A program made the translations under genes and the position numbers. Below, piece after piece: positions 21,033-33,147 of a stretch of DNA of 64,000 nucleotides. The DNA comes from Closterium sp. NIES-65 (lineage: Eukaryota; Streptophyta; Zygnematophyceae; Desmidiales; Closteriaceae): the NCBI GenBank assembly GCA_948144175.1, contig CANXME010002010.1, positions 1 through 64,000 on the forward strand. The letters run 5' to 3'. The notes beneath the pieces were generated by a model. The model made no database searches, was not told the origin of the DNA, and saw nothing but the letters and a program-made list of their open reading frames with translations. The stretch's first letter is position 1, and each line of letters opens with the position of its first letter.

Positions 21033-21403
21033 GTGAGTACCCAGTTCCTAGCGACGGTAGCGTGCCGAACAGCATGGGGCCACATCAAGTTGCCCAGCCC
21101 AGATTCTATGAGCAGCGCCCTAGCTGTCTCCAGAATTGTCCGGTTCGTCCGTTCTGCTACACCGTTTGACTGTGGGGTGTAAGCCGTGGTTAGCTCTCTC
21201 TGGATGCCCTGCTTCTTGAGCCAGGCCGTCATCTCAGCTCCAAGGAACTCACCACCCCAATCTGTCCTAATCCGCTTCACCACACACTCCGCTTGCTTCT
21301 CCACGAACGACAGCCAATCGTCCCGAATCGTAGAGGCGGCGTGATCTTTCTGCTTCAGCGGATACGCCCACATTAGCCTACTCCAGTCATCCACTATGGT
21401 TAG
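21033..21403 (-). pseudogene. integrase fragment of element E between D and F
   Basis: 371 bp encode, on the minus strand, the catalytic core from TIVDDWSRLMWAYPLKQKD through AERTNRTILE to VARNWVLT with no stop. TDRGGEF is altered to TDWGGEF. Both ends are made by insertions (D at the left, F at the right). Confidence 0.9.
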
Positions 21404-22435
21404 TGTTGGATGCAATTTCACATTGCACTACATCCTGCCATTGTTTGTACGAGTATGCGTGTGCGAATGCATTTACATGTGAATGGTATGTTCGTGTGTT
21501 TGTTTGCTTTCGCAATTTTCGCTTGAAGCATTTGCAGGTGCTCGCACAATGTGCGCTTTGGCACAACATTATACGCGCTATGAACAGTACAAGCAGAAAG
21601 GACGAGCTCGCAAAGTAACCCTAGATGGATGCTTTGCGGTTCATCTTAGTTGATTGCGCAGATTCAGTTCTATCCAACTCGAAATTGTACTGTTTTGTTT
21701 GGTTGACTATAGTGTAGCAGGGCAGGCACTATAGGGGTACAATTTAGGTCAAGCTTGGATGTTGTTTGTCTGTATCTGCATGCTACAGGGCCAGGGGAAA
21801 CCAGCGGAACCAGCATTTGGCTGGTTGGGCAAAGACAAAACAGGTTCTGTTTTTAGGACCTGAACCTGGTTGTTGTTTTCCCAGGTTGGAAAAACAGAAC
21901 CAGAGGTTGTTTACCAACCTACCACCTGCTATTTTGTCCAGCCAGGTTGGTTCTAATGCTTGGAATAATTTGGGATCATCCCTGGTTGTTCCCAGGTTGA
22001 TTCCCAAGGTCCTTGCTAGCTAGAGCTATTTAGTCCTTCTCTGCTTGGACCTGAATATAGTGAAATTGATTCAAGCGAATTTCTTCCTTGCTGGAATTTC
22101 CTTTCTACGCGGTGCGACAGCGGAATGCTACCCGAGTCAACGCTAGTATGCTATAAATTCGTAATGGTTCATTTTAAAGCTCTTGGAGCGAGCTTGATAG
22201 AGTAGATTCTCAGCTTAATCCGATCAACGGTCTGCACGATACGCTGCGCGACGTTCAAGGTACTCTTGTTGTTTTGACTAAGTCCCTCTTGATCCCTCTC
22301 TTTACAAACTCGGACCCGAGGATAGGGGCTGGTCTTGTACCAGGCACCCAAGGACCCTTGGAGGTGACCCTGAGGAGAGGTTTTAAGTTTGATAAAGTCT
22401 TAATAGCTTGAGTTTATTAGGCCCTTACACCAAAA
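21404..22435 (+). repeat. 5' LTR of element F (1,032 bp)
   Basis: It starts TGTTGGATGC. Near 22,151-22,166 about 60 bp are missing in two steps around ATAAATTCGTAATGG. The terminal CCAACA has changed to CCAAAA. Confidence 0.9.
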
Positions 22436-22438
22436 AGC

Positions 22439-22450
22439 TGGTATCAGAGC
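22439..22450 (+). promoter_or_regulatory. primer-binding site of element F (tRNA-iMet)
   Basis: TGGTATCAGAGC, 3 nt after the 5' LTR. Confidence 0.9.
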
Positions 22451-22481
22451 TGCGTTATAGTGATCCTCGTTATAAGTAGCT

Positions 22482-25400
22482 ATGGCGGGCAACACCTCGG
22501 TGGTAGCTGGTGAATCTTCAGCCCAAGATCGTAGCGGCAGCCAAGATTCTGGTGTTTCTGCGCCAAGGGGAGCGCGAACAAGCCAGGGCTCGCTGATCAA
22601 GGAGGTGCTGAAAAACTTCACCGTCGAGAAGTTCAATGGTGAGGGCTATGATGATTGGGCCTGGAAAATGCAACTTTATTTCTGTCAGATCAGTTTGCTG
22701 AAACTAATGATTGGGGAGGAGCCTAGACCAAGTGACCCCGCCCTTCAGGAAGATTGGGACGAGCGCGCCTCGGCTGGCTACTACTTGATGTCGCAGAGTT
22801 TGGAGCTGAACCAGCGTCACCACGTCATGCACCTGCTGCCGGAGGTTGAGTGCGGTCCGAAGGCGTGGACCGTGTTGAAGGAGCTGCACGCCCCTACCTC
22901 CGTCGCTGCGACGCTCATGATGGAGAGGGAGCTGTCCGCGTTACGCCTAAGCGAGGGAGAGCCGGTACAACCCATCCTGGACAAGATGCGTGATCTCTAC
23001 GCGAAGCTGGCGATCGCGGGGATCACCTATCCGGAGCAGACCAAGTGCCTGAAGATGCTCTCGCTGCTGCCGGAATCGTGGCTTCAATTCACGAGTGGAT
23101 TGAGCCTGCTGCAGAACCAGAGCTTCTGGACGCTCGAGTGGGTGCGGACGAAGATTCTGGAGGAGGACTTCCGTCGCCGCAAACTGAGGGGTGGAGACGA
23201 CGGCAGCAGCGGCTACAGGATGCAGGGGAGCCGACGTGGCAAAGGACGTGGCTTCGGTGGTGCTGGACGCGGTGCAAAGAAAGACGACGACTCCAACGAC
23301 CAACAAGGAGGTACCGGTTGGGGTCGCGGTGCAAAATCTGGACGTGGGGGCAAGTCGGGTGCTGGTGGCAAAATGAAAGGGAGTTGCTGGTATTGTGAGA
23401 AGGAAGGGCACCCCTGGTTTTTGTGCTATAAGAAACCCGATTGATGGACCCCCCCAGAATCGTCACGAGGATGGCGGCGCGCGGAGGAACCAGAAAAACG
23501 GCGCCAACATGGTCGCTGATTCGTCCGACAACAACCCGAAGGGCAACGGCGGTGCGGAGAAGAAGAAGGAGCGCACCGCGGGCCAATTCTTCCATGTGGG
23601 AGACAAGGGGGAGCAAGGAGACGCATCTGCTAAGGTTGGAGCAGAGCTGCACCCCCTGGACTATTGGGTGTTGGACACAGGCGCTGCTTGGACAATGACG
23701 CCGCGCAAGGACCTGCTGGACGACGTACGCGCTGCACCGATTAACGAGGTGTGCTCTGCCTCTGGACACATGTTGAAGGTGGCTGGTGCGGGACGAGCTG
23801 CATTTAAGGGAGCGGATGGCAAGCCGGTGGTGCTGCACGACGTTCACCTCGTCCCCGACCTGAAGGCCAACCTTATCTCCCTCCGTAAGCTTGGCAAGGC
23901 TGGGGTGAACACCAACACAGATGGGGCTCGCACTTTTAAGGGGAAGCTGGGCAATCGGGTGCTTTGGGATCTGCACGAGAGCAAGGACGTGTACAGATCT
24001 ATGTGGCAGCTGCCGGCCCTGGCGTGGCACGGTGGGGGGCAGGCTGGAGAGGGGTCTGCATCCCAGGGGGAGTGCAACACTGTTGGAGGGGTTGGTGTGA
24101 AAGTGTCGGCCAGATCTGGGGAGACGGGTTGGGCAACGGCACACCGACGTTTGGGGCATGTGGCAATGCCTTTGCTGAAGCAGCTGGAGAAGGATGGAGC
24201 CGTTAAGGGCTTGAAGCTGAACGGACAACCACCCGATGATAACTGTCAAATTTGCCTCCTTTCAAAGTTCACCCGATTCCCCTTCCATAGTGTGGCTGGC
24301 AGGAGCAAAAAGCCGTTGGAGCTGGTCCACATGGACTTGGTAGGGCACAAGGGGGAGCGGTACTTCCTCACCATAGTGGATGACTGGAGCAGGCTAATGT
24401 GGGCATATCCGCTGAAGCAGAAAGATCACGCCGCCTCCACGATTCAGGACGATTGGCTGCCGTTCGTGGAGAAGCAAGCGGAGTGTGTGGTGAAGCGGAT
24501 TAGGACAGATCGGGGTGGTGAGTTCCTTGGAGCTGAGATGACGGCCTGGCTCAAGAAGCAGGGCATCCAGAGGGAGCTGACCACGGCATATACCCCACAG
24601 TCCAACGGTGTAGCAGAACGGGCGAACCGGACAATTCTGGAGACAGCTAGGGCGCTGCTCATAGAATCTGGGCTGGGCAACTTGATGTGGCCCCATGCTG
24701 TTCGGCACGCTACCGTCGCTAGGAACAGGGTACTCACAAAGGTTGGGGATGACTCGTGGGTGCCGTTGGAGAGGTGGCTTGGGAGGAAGCCGCCGGTGGA
24801 CATACTGAGGGTGTTCGGTTGCATGGCAGTCGCCCACGTCCCCAAGACCTACCGCAGTAAGTTGGGGGCGAGTGCAATCTGGTGTGTGCATTTGGGGCTG
24901 GCTGTTGAGAGCAAGGGATGGCTGCTGTGGGAGCCTTCCAAGGGTGTGTTGTTTGACAGCAGGGATGTGAAGTTTGTTGAGGGCATGATGTATGGTAGCT
25001 GGGAGAAACAGCCGGAGGCCAGGGTGTCCCAGCAAATGGAGCAGATCACCATGCAGCTGGACCTGACTCCTAGTGTGTGGGAGGAGGGAGAAGAGGCAGC
25101 TGCACAGGGTGGTGATAGAGAGAAGGTACAGGAGGCACCTGCTGGTGGAGGTGATGAGGAGGAGACTAGCGGTAGCACTAGTGGAGCTGCTGGATCTGAG
25201 GGAGGAGAGCATCAGCAGGGAAAAACCAAGAAGCAGAAGGGTGTCGTTATGAAGGGATGGGAGACACCCGTCTCCAAGCCAGGACGTACTCGTATGGCTA
25301 CTAAGAAGCTGACTGCAGGAGCTGATATAGCGGAGCAGCAGCTTGGGACCGAGGAGGCATTGCTGATTCTACCGCATGGCTATGACCCGGATAAGGAGGA

Positions 25401-26057
25401 CGAGCATGCATACTGTTTTCTTGCCCCTGCACCAGAGGAACCAGCTAGCATGGAGGAGGCATTAGCTGGACCAGATAGGGACAGATGGCTGGCTTCTAGG
25501 GATGCTGAGTACCAGAGCCTGCTGGAGAATGGGACTTGGGAACTAGTGCTGCTGCCTAAAAGAAAGAAAGCGGTACAATGCAAGTGGGTGCTGAGGATCA
25601 AGACTGACGACAAGGGGCAGGTCACGATCTATAAGAGTAGGTTGGTGGCTAAGGGGTTTATGCAGAAGGAGAAGCGGGACTTCAATGAGATCTTTGCTCC
25701 CACTGCCAAACCCCTACCCTTCGTGTCTTGTTGGCAGATGCAGCCATTAGTGGGAAGTTCATTATGCAGATGGACATATCAACGGCATTCCTCAACGGGA
25801 TTTTAGAGGAGGAGGTGTTCATGACGCAGCCGCCTGGGTATGAGGATGGTACGGGCAGGGTGTGCAAGCTGAAAAAATCCATCTACGGCTTGAAGCAGGC
25901 GCCACGCTGCTGGTACCAGAAGTTGGCAGCTGTTTTAGAGGAGATAGGATTCAGGACCAGCAGCTGTGATGAGAGCCTCTTTCTCAAGGGGGAGGGGGAG
26001 AAGCTGGTGTTGTTTCTGGTCTACGTGGACGACATTCTTCTCTTCAGCAGCAGCATG
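22482..26057 (+). pseudogene. gag-pol pseudogene of element F, 5' part
   Basis: ATG at 22,482 (MAGNTSVVAGESS) opens gag. The frame stops at 23,442 (GAT TGA just after the knuckle), next to a one-base C insertion, and continues in another frame through protease, integrase and the start of RT. An 18-nt in-frame loss near 24,342 removes PLPVQG after the first catalytic Asp. A one-base loss in a C run near 25,711 shifts RT. RT can be read in the new frame to YVDDILLFSSSM, where G is inserted. Confidence 0.9.
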
Positions 26058-27149
26058 TGTTGGGTGCAAATTCACATTGCACGACATCCTGCCGTCTGAT
26101 TGTACGAGTATGCGTATGCGAATGCATTTGCGTGTGAATGGTATGTTCGTGTGTTTGTTTGCTTTCGCAATTTTGCTTGAAGCATTTGTAGGTACTCGCA
26201 CAATGTGCGCTTCGGCATAACATTGTACGCGCTATGAACAGTACAAGCAGAAAGGACAAGCTCGCAAAGGAACCCAAGATGGAAGCTTTGCGGTTCAACT
26301 TACTTGATTGCGCAGATTCAGTTCTATCCAACTCGAAATTGTACTGTTTTGTTTGGTTGACTATAGTGTAGCAGGGCAGGCACTATAGGGGTACAATTTA
26401 GGTGAAGGTTGGATGTTGTTTGTCTGTATCTGCATGCTACAGGGCCAGGGGAAACCAGCGGAACCAGCATTTGGCTGGTTGGGCAAAGACAAAACAGGTT
26501 CTGTTTTTAGGACCTGAACCTGGTTGTTGTTTTCCCACGTTGGAAAAACAGAACCAGAGGTTGTTTGCCAACCTACCACCTGCTATTTTGTCCAGCCAGG
26601 TTGGTTCTGTTGCTTGGAATTATTTGGGATGATCCCTGGTTCTTCTCAGGTTCATTCCCAAGGTCCTTGCTAGCTAGAACTATTTATTCCTTCTCTGTTT
26701 GTACCTGGATATAGTCAAATTGATTCAAGCGAATTCCTTCCTTGCTGGAATTTCGTTTCTACGCGATGCGACGGCGGAATGCTACCCGAGTCAACGCTAG
26801 TATGCTAGCACTCCAACGCTAGGCTAACGCTGTCCGAGCCATAACTTCGTAATGGCAGAACTTTTCGCGAGGCAACTTGGCTTATTTTAAAGCTCTTAGA
26901 GTGTGCTTCGATATAATAAATTCTCAGCTTAATCCGGTCGACGGTCTGCACGATACGCTGCGCGACGTTCAATGTACTCTTGCTGTTTTGACTAAGTCCC
27001 TCTTGATCCCTCTCTCTACAAACTCGGACCCGAGGATAGGGGCTGGTCTTGTACCAGGCACCCAAGGACCCTTGGAGGTGACCCCGAGGAGAGGTTTTAA
27101 GTTTGATCAAGTCTTAATAGCTTGAGTTTATTAGGCCCTTATACCAACA
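26058..27149 (+). repeat. 5' LTR of element G (1,092 bp)
   Basis: It starts TGTTGGGTGC and ends TTATACCAACA. It shares with the 3' LTR the private variants GTCTGATTGTACGAGTATGCGTATGCG (split: GTCTGATTGTACG and TATGCGTATGCG) and GGTTCTTCTCAGG. Confidence 0.95.
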
Positions 27150-27152
27150 AGC

Positions 27153-27164
27153 TGGTATCAGAGC
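27153..27164 (+). promoter_or_regulatory. primer-binding site of element G (tRNA-iMet)
   Basis: TGGTATCAGAGC, 3 nt after the 5' LTR. Confidence 0.9.
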
Positions 27165-27195
27165 TGCGTTATAGTGATCCTCGTTATAGGTAGCT

Positions 27196-29878
27196 ATGGC
27201 GGGCAACATCTCGGCGGTAGCAGGTGAATCTTCAGCCCAAGATCGTAGCGGCAGCCAAGATTCTGGTGTTTCTGCGCCAAGGGGAGCGCGAACAAGCCAC
27301 GGCTCGCTGATCAAGGAGGTGCTGAAAAACTTCACCGTCGAGAAGTTCAATGGTGAGGGCTATGATGATTGGGCCTGGAAAATGCAACTTTATTTCCGTC
27401 AGATCGGTTTGCTGAAACTAATGATTGGGGAGGAGCCTAGACCGAGTGACCCCGCCCTTCAGGAAGATTGGGACGAGCGCGCCTCGGCTGGCTACTACTT
27501 GATGTCGCAGAGTTTGGAGCTGAACCAGCGTCACCACGTCATGCACCTGCTGCCGGAGGTTGAGTGCGGTCCGAAGGCGTGGACCGTGTTGAAGGAGCTG
27601 CACGCCCCGACCTCCGTTGTTGCAACATTGATGCTGGAGAGGGAGCTGTCCGCGTTGCGCCTGAGCGAGGGAGAGCCGGTGCAACCTGTCCTGGACAAAT
27701 TGCGCGAACTCTACGCGAAGTTGGCGATCGCGGGAATCACCTACCCGGAGCAGACCAAGTGCCTGAAGATGCTCTCGCTGCTGCCGGAATCGTGGCTTCA
27801 ATTCACGAGCGGATTGAGCCTGCCGCAGAACCAGAGCTCGTGGACACTCGAGTGGGTGCGGACAAAGATTCTAGAGGAGGACTTCCGTCGCCGTCAACTG
27901 AGGGGTGGAGACGACGGCAGCAGCGGCTACGGGATGCAAGGGAGCCGACGTGGCAAAGGACGTGGCTTCAGTGGTGCTGGACGCGGTGCAAAGAAGGACG
28001 ACGACTCCAACGACCAACAAGGAGGTACCGGTTGGGGTCGCGGTGCGAAATCTGGACGTGGGGGCAAGTCGGGTGCTGGTGGTAAAATGAAAGGGAGTTG
28101 CTGGTATTGTGAGAAGGAAGGGCACCCCTGGTTTTTGTGCTATAAGAAACCCGATGGATGGACCCCCCAGAATCGTCACCAGGATGGCGGCGCGCGGAGG
28201 AACCAGAAAAACGGTGCCAACATGATCGCTGATTCGTCCGACAACAACCCAAAAGGCAACGGCGGTGCGGAGAAGAAGGAGCGCACCGCGGGCCAATTCT
28301 TCCATATGGGAGACAAGGGGGAGCAAGGAGACGCCTCTGCCAAGGTTGGAGCAGAGCTGCACCCCCTGGATTATTGGGTGTTGGACACGGGCGCTGCTTG
28401 GACGATGACGCCACGCAAGGACCTGCTGGACCACGTACGCGCTGCACCGATCAACGAGGTGTGCTCCGCCTCTGGACACGCGCTGAAAGTGGCTGGTGCG
28501 GGACGAGCTGCGTTTAAGGGGGCGGATGGCAAGCCGGTGGTGCTGCACGACGTTCTTCTCGTTCCTGAACTCAAGGCCAACCTCATCTCCCTCCGTAAGC
28601 TTGGCAAGGCTGGGGTGAGCACTAGCACGGATGGGGCACGCACTTACAAGGGGCAGCTGGGCAATCAGGTGCTTTGGGATCTGCACGAGAGCACGGACGT
28701 GTACAGATCCATGTGGCAGCTGCCGGCGTTGGCGTGGCATGGTGGGGGGCAGGCTGGAGAGGGGTCTGCATCCCAGGGGGAGTGCAACGCCGTTGGAGGG
28801 GTTGGTGTGAAAGTGTCGGCCAGATCTGGGGGAGAAGCTGGTGCTGTTTCTGGTCTATGTGGACGACATTCTTCTCTTTAGCAGCAGCATGAAGGAGATC
28901 CAGAAGGTGCAGCAGCAGCTGATGGAGAACTTCAAGTGCAAGAACCTTGGGGAGGTAAAGTACTACCTCGGGATGCACGTAGAGAGGGATCCAGATCACA
29001 GGTGGTTGAAACTGCACCAGGAGAAGTTCATCAAGGAGCTGGGGGAGAAGCAAGGGATTGAGAATGAGCGCAAGGTTGCAACTCCCCTGCCAGCAGAATT
29101 CAAGCTTGTGAAAGCTGCAGAAGATGAAGGGGTTGAAGCCGAGGAGCAGCAGCAATTTCAGTCCTTGGTGGGCAGCCTCTTGTATGCAGCAGTTCACACG
29201 AGGCCCGATATCTCATTCTCGGTTGGGCAGCTGGCTAGGGTGGTGCAGAATCCATCAGAGGAGCAGGTGGATGCAGCTGAGCGTGTGGTGAAGTATCTGA
29301 ACTCTCACCCAAGCATTGGAGTTCAGTACTTCGCATCTGCACAGGTGAAGCAGAAATGGGTTGAGGTGCTGAAAGAGAAGGGAGAGAGGCTTGGAGAAGG
29401 CAAGCTCTTTCTCACTTGCTTTACCGATGCTACGTGGGCCTCTGAGAAGGAAGATTCCTCATCTGTGGGAGGATACATCTGCGTAGTAGGGGGAGGACCT
29501 GTTAGTTGGAGGTCCAAGAAGCAGACGGAGACAGCACTCTCTTCCGTGGAGTCAGAGTACATGGCGATGTTCCATGGGGTGAAGGAGGTGATTTGGCTGA
29601 GGAGGCTATTAGAGGAGATTGGCCAGGAGCAAAAGATTGCTACGCCGCTGTTTTGTGATAGCAAGGGAGCTCTTGGGATGGCCAGGAACGCTGTGCTTCA
29701 TGGGCTGAACAAGCACATGCGTATCAAGTGGCACTGGCTGCGTAAGGAGGTGAAGAGGGGGACGGTGAATCCGATCTACATCAAGACTCACCAGCAGCCA
29801 GCAGACTTCCTCACCAAGAGGCTTGCGGATGAGCCTCATTGGCGTTGTGTGCGCATGAGTGGAATGAGCATGAACTAG
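27196..29878 (+). pseudogene. deleted gag-pol of element G
   Basis: ATG at 27,196 (MAGNISAVAGESS). Gag, the knuckle CWYCEKEGHPWFLC, protease LDTGAAWTM and the start of GAG-pre-integrase are open up to about 28,828. The sequence GCCAGATCTGGGG then jumps into RT (GGAGAAGCTGGTGCTG), removing the whole integrase and the first half of RT. The two parental sequences share GGGGAGA at the joint. The joint is out of frame, so the upstream frame ends at 28,879-28,881. The downstream frame, open from 28,841 to 29,878, carries YVDDILLF, TDATWAS and CDSKGA to the normal MSMN end. It could supply gag and protease only, hence non-autonomous. Confidence 0.92.
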
Positions 29879-29920
29879 TATGGAATGATGGGGATGCAGC
29901 CGGCAGGCTGAGGGGGAGTG

Positions 29921-31020
29921 TGTTGGGTGCAAATTCACATTGCACGACATCCTGCCGTCTGATTGTACGAGTATGCGTATGCGAATGCATTTGCGTGTGA
30001 ATGGTATGTTCGTGTGTTTGTTTGCTTTCGCAATTTTTCTTGAAGCATTTGCAGGTACTCGCACAATGTGCGTTTCGGCATAACATTGTACGCGCTATGA
30101 ACAGTACAAGCAGAAAGGACGAGCTCGCAAAGGAACCCAAGATGGAAGCTTTGCGGTTCAACTTTCTTGATTGCGCAGATTCAGTTCTATTCAACTCGAA
30201 ATTGTACTGTTTTGTTTGGTTGACTATATTGTAGCAGGGCAGGCACTATAGGGGTACAATTTAGGTGAAGGTTGGATGTTGTTTGTCTGTATCTGCATGC
30301 TACAGGGCCAGGGGAAACCAGCGGAACCAGCATTTGGCTGGTTGGGCAAAGACAAAACAGGTTCTGTTTTTAGGACCTGAACCTGGTTGTTGTTTTCCCA
30401 GGTTGGAAAAACAGAACCAGAGGTTGTTTGCCAACCTACCACCTGCTATTTTGTCCAGCCAGGTTGGTTCTGTTGCTTGGAATTATTTGGGATGATCCCT
30501 GGTTCTTCTCAGGTTCATTCCCAAGGTCCTTGCTAGCTAGAACTATTTATTCCTTCTCTGTTTGTACCTGGATATAGTCAAATTGATTCAAGCGAATTCC
30601 TTCCTTGCTGGAATTTCGTTTCTACGCGATGCGACGGCGGAATGCTACCCGAGTCAACGCTAGTATGCTAGCACTCCAACGCTAGGCTAACGCTGTCCGA
30701 GCCATAACTTCGTAATGGCAGAACTTTTCGCGAGGCAACTTGGCTTATTTTAAAGCTCTTAGAGTGAGCTTCGATATAGCAAATTCTCAGCTTAATCCGG
30801 TCGACGGTCTGCACGATACGCTGCGCGACGTTCAAGGTACTCTTGCTGTTTTGACTAAGTCCCTCTTGATCCCTCTCTCTACAAACTCGGACCCGAGGAT
30901 AGGGGCTGGTCTTGTACCAGGCACCCAAGGACCCTTGGAGGTGACCCCGAAGAGAGGTTTTAAGTTTGATAGCGTAGAAGAAGATTGATAGCTTGAGTTT
31001 ATTAGGCCGTTACACCAACA
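29921..31020 (+). repeat. 3' LTR of element G (1,100 bp)
   Basis: It follows its polypurine tract (29,910-29,920). Near its end GATCAAGTCTTAATAGC of the 5' LTR is replaced by GATAGCGTAGAAGAAGATTG, a local substitution of unknown origin. It ends CGTTACACCAACA. Confidence 0.95.
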
Positions 31021-32012
31021 GCATGAAGAAGATCTAGAAAGTGCAGCAGCAGCTGATGGAGAACTTCAAGTGCAAGAACCTTGGGGAGGTAAAATACTAC
31101 CTCGGGATGCATGTGGAGATGGACCCAGATCACAGGTGGTTGAAACTGCACCAGGAGAAGTTCATCAAGGAGCTGGGGGAGAAGTATGGGATTGAGAATG
31201 AGCGCAAGGTTGCAACTCCCCTGCCAGCAGAATTCAAGCTTGTGAAAGCTGCAGAGGATGAAGGGGTTGAAGCCGAGGAGCAGCAGCAATTTCAGTCCTT
31301 GGTAGGCAGCCTCTTGTATGCAGCTGTTCACACGAGGCCTGTCATCTCTTTCTCGGTTGGGCAGCTAGCTAGGGTTGTGCAGAATCCATCAAAGGAGCAC
31401 GTGTATGCAGCTGAGCGTGTGGTGGAGTATCTGAACTCTCACCCAAGCATTGGAGTTCAATACTCCGCATCTGCACAGGTGAAGCAGAAAGGGGTTGAGG
31501 TGCTGAAAGAGAAGGGGGAGAGGCTTGGAGAAGGCAAGCTCTTTCTCCCTTGCTTTACCGATGCAACTTGGGCCTCTGAGAAGGAGGATTCCTCATCTGT
31601 GGGAGGATACATCTGCGTAGTTGGGGGAGGACCGGTTAGTTGGATGTCAAAGAAGCAGATGGAGACAGCACTCTCTTCCGTATAGTCAGAGTACATGGCA
31701 ATGTTCCACAGGGTGAAGGAGGTGATTTGGCTGAGGAGGCTGTTAGAGGAGATTGGTCAGGAGCAGAAGGTTGCTACGCCGCTATTTTGTGATAGCAAGG
31801 GGGCTCTTGGAATGGCCAGGAACGCTGTGCTTCATGGGCTCAATAAGCACATGCGTATCAAGTGGCACTGGCTGCGTAAGGAGGTGAAGAGGGGGACGGT
31901 GAATCCGATCTACATCAAGACTCACCAGCAGCCAGCAGACTTCCTCACCAAGAGGCTTGCGGATGAGCCTCGTTGGCGTTGTGTGCGCATGAGTGGAATG
32001 AGCATGAACTAG
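31021..32012 (+). pseudogene. gag-pol pseudogene of element F, 3' part (RT end and RNase H)
   Basis: The sequence resumes F's RT after the GCATG duplication. A TAG at about 31,035 replaces a Gln codon. The frame then runs from 31,041 to a TAG near 31,685 (SSV then stop, replacing Glu of VESEYMAM) and on to MSMN at 32,012. DISFSVGQL has become VISFSVGQL. Confidence 0.9.
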
Positions 32013-32054
32013 CATGGAATGATTGAAATGCAGCCGGCAGGCTGAGGGAGAGTG

Positions 32055-33147
32055 TGTTGGATGCAAATTCACATTGCACTACATCCTGCCGTTTGTTTGT
32101 ATGAGTATGCGTGTGCGAATGCATTTGCGTGTGAATGGTATGTTCGTGTGTTTGTTTGCTTTCGCAATTTTCGCTTGAAGCATTTGCCGGTACTCGCGCA
32201 TTATGCGCTTTGGCACAACATTGTACGCGCTATGAACAGTACAAGCAGAAAGGACGAGCTCGCAAAGGAACCCAAGATGGAAGCTTTGCGGTTCGGTTGA
32301 ATTGATTGTGCAGATTCAGTTCTATCCAACTCAAAATCGTACTGTTTTGCTTGGTTGACTATAGTGTAGCAGGGCAGGCACTATAGAGGTACAATTTAGG
32401 TGAAGGTTGGATGTTGTTTGTCTGTATCTGCATGCTACAGGGCCAGGGGAAACCAGCGGAACCAGCATTTGGCTGGTTGGGCAAAGACAAAACAGGTTCT
32501 GTTTTTAGGACCTGAACCTGGTTGTTGTTTTCCCAGGTTGGAAAAACAGAACCAGAGGTTGTTTACCAACCTACCACCTGCTATTTTGTCCAGCCAGGTT
32601 GGTTCTGTTGCTTGGAACTATTTGGGATCATCCCTGGTTGTTCCCAGGTTGATTCCCAAGGTCCTTGCTAGCTAGAGCTATTTATTCCTTCTTTGTTTGT
32701 ACCTGAATATAGTGAAATTGATTCAAGCGAATTTCTTCCTTGCTGGAATTTCCTTTCTACGCGGTGCGACGGCGGAATGCTACCCGAGTCAACGCTAGTA
32801 TGCTAGCACTCCAACACTAGGCAAACGCTGTCCGAGCCATAACTTTGTAATGGCAGAAATTTTCGCGAGGCAACTTGGTTCATTTTAAAGCTCTTGGAGC
32901 GAGCTTCGATATAGTAAATTCTCAGCTTAATCCGATCAACAGTCTGCACGATACGCTGCGCGACGTTCAAGGTACTCTTGCTGTTTTGACTAAGTCACTC
33001 TTGATCCCTCTCTCTACAAACTCGGACCTGAGGATAGGGGCTGGTCTTGTACCAGGCACCCAAGGACCCTTGGAGGTGACCCCGAGGAGAGGTTTTAAGT
33101 TTGATAAAGTCTTAAAAGCTTGAGTTTATTAGGCCCTTACACCAACA
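32055..33147 (+). repeat. 3' LTR of element F (1,093 bp)
   Basis: It follows the tract GAGGGAGAGTG, begins TGTTGGATGC and ends TTACACCAACA. It abuts minus-strand integrase of E at 33,148. Confidence 0.94.

Larger units (their letters stand above)
26058..31020 (+). mobile_element. Ty1/copia element G, complete ends, internal deletion, TSD GCATG
   Basis: 4,963 bp with both LTRs, flanked by GCATG at 26,053-26,057 and 31,021-31,025 inside F's RT. Internal sequence keeps primer site, gag, protease, RT 3' part, RNase H and polypurine tract. About 2 kb from integrase to mid-RT is deleted. This is probably the youngest visible event: by eye the two LTRs differ at about 15 substitutions plus one small replaced patch near 30,970. 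Confidence 0.96.
21404..33147 (+). mobile_element. Ty1/copia element F, containing nested element G
   Basis: 5' LTR (21,404-22,435), primer site, broken gag-pol and 3' LTR (32,055-33,147). G interrupts RT at 26,058-31,020. Flanks GTTAG (21,399-21,403) and GTTAA (33,148-33,152) form a one-mismatch TSD inside element E. Confidence 0.93.
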
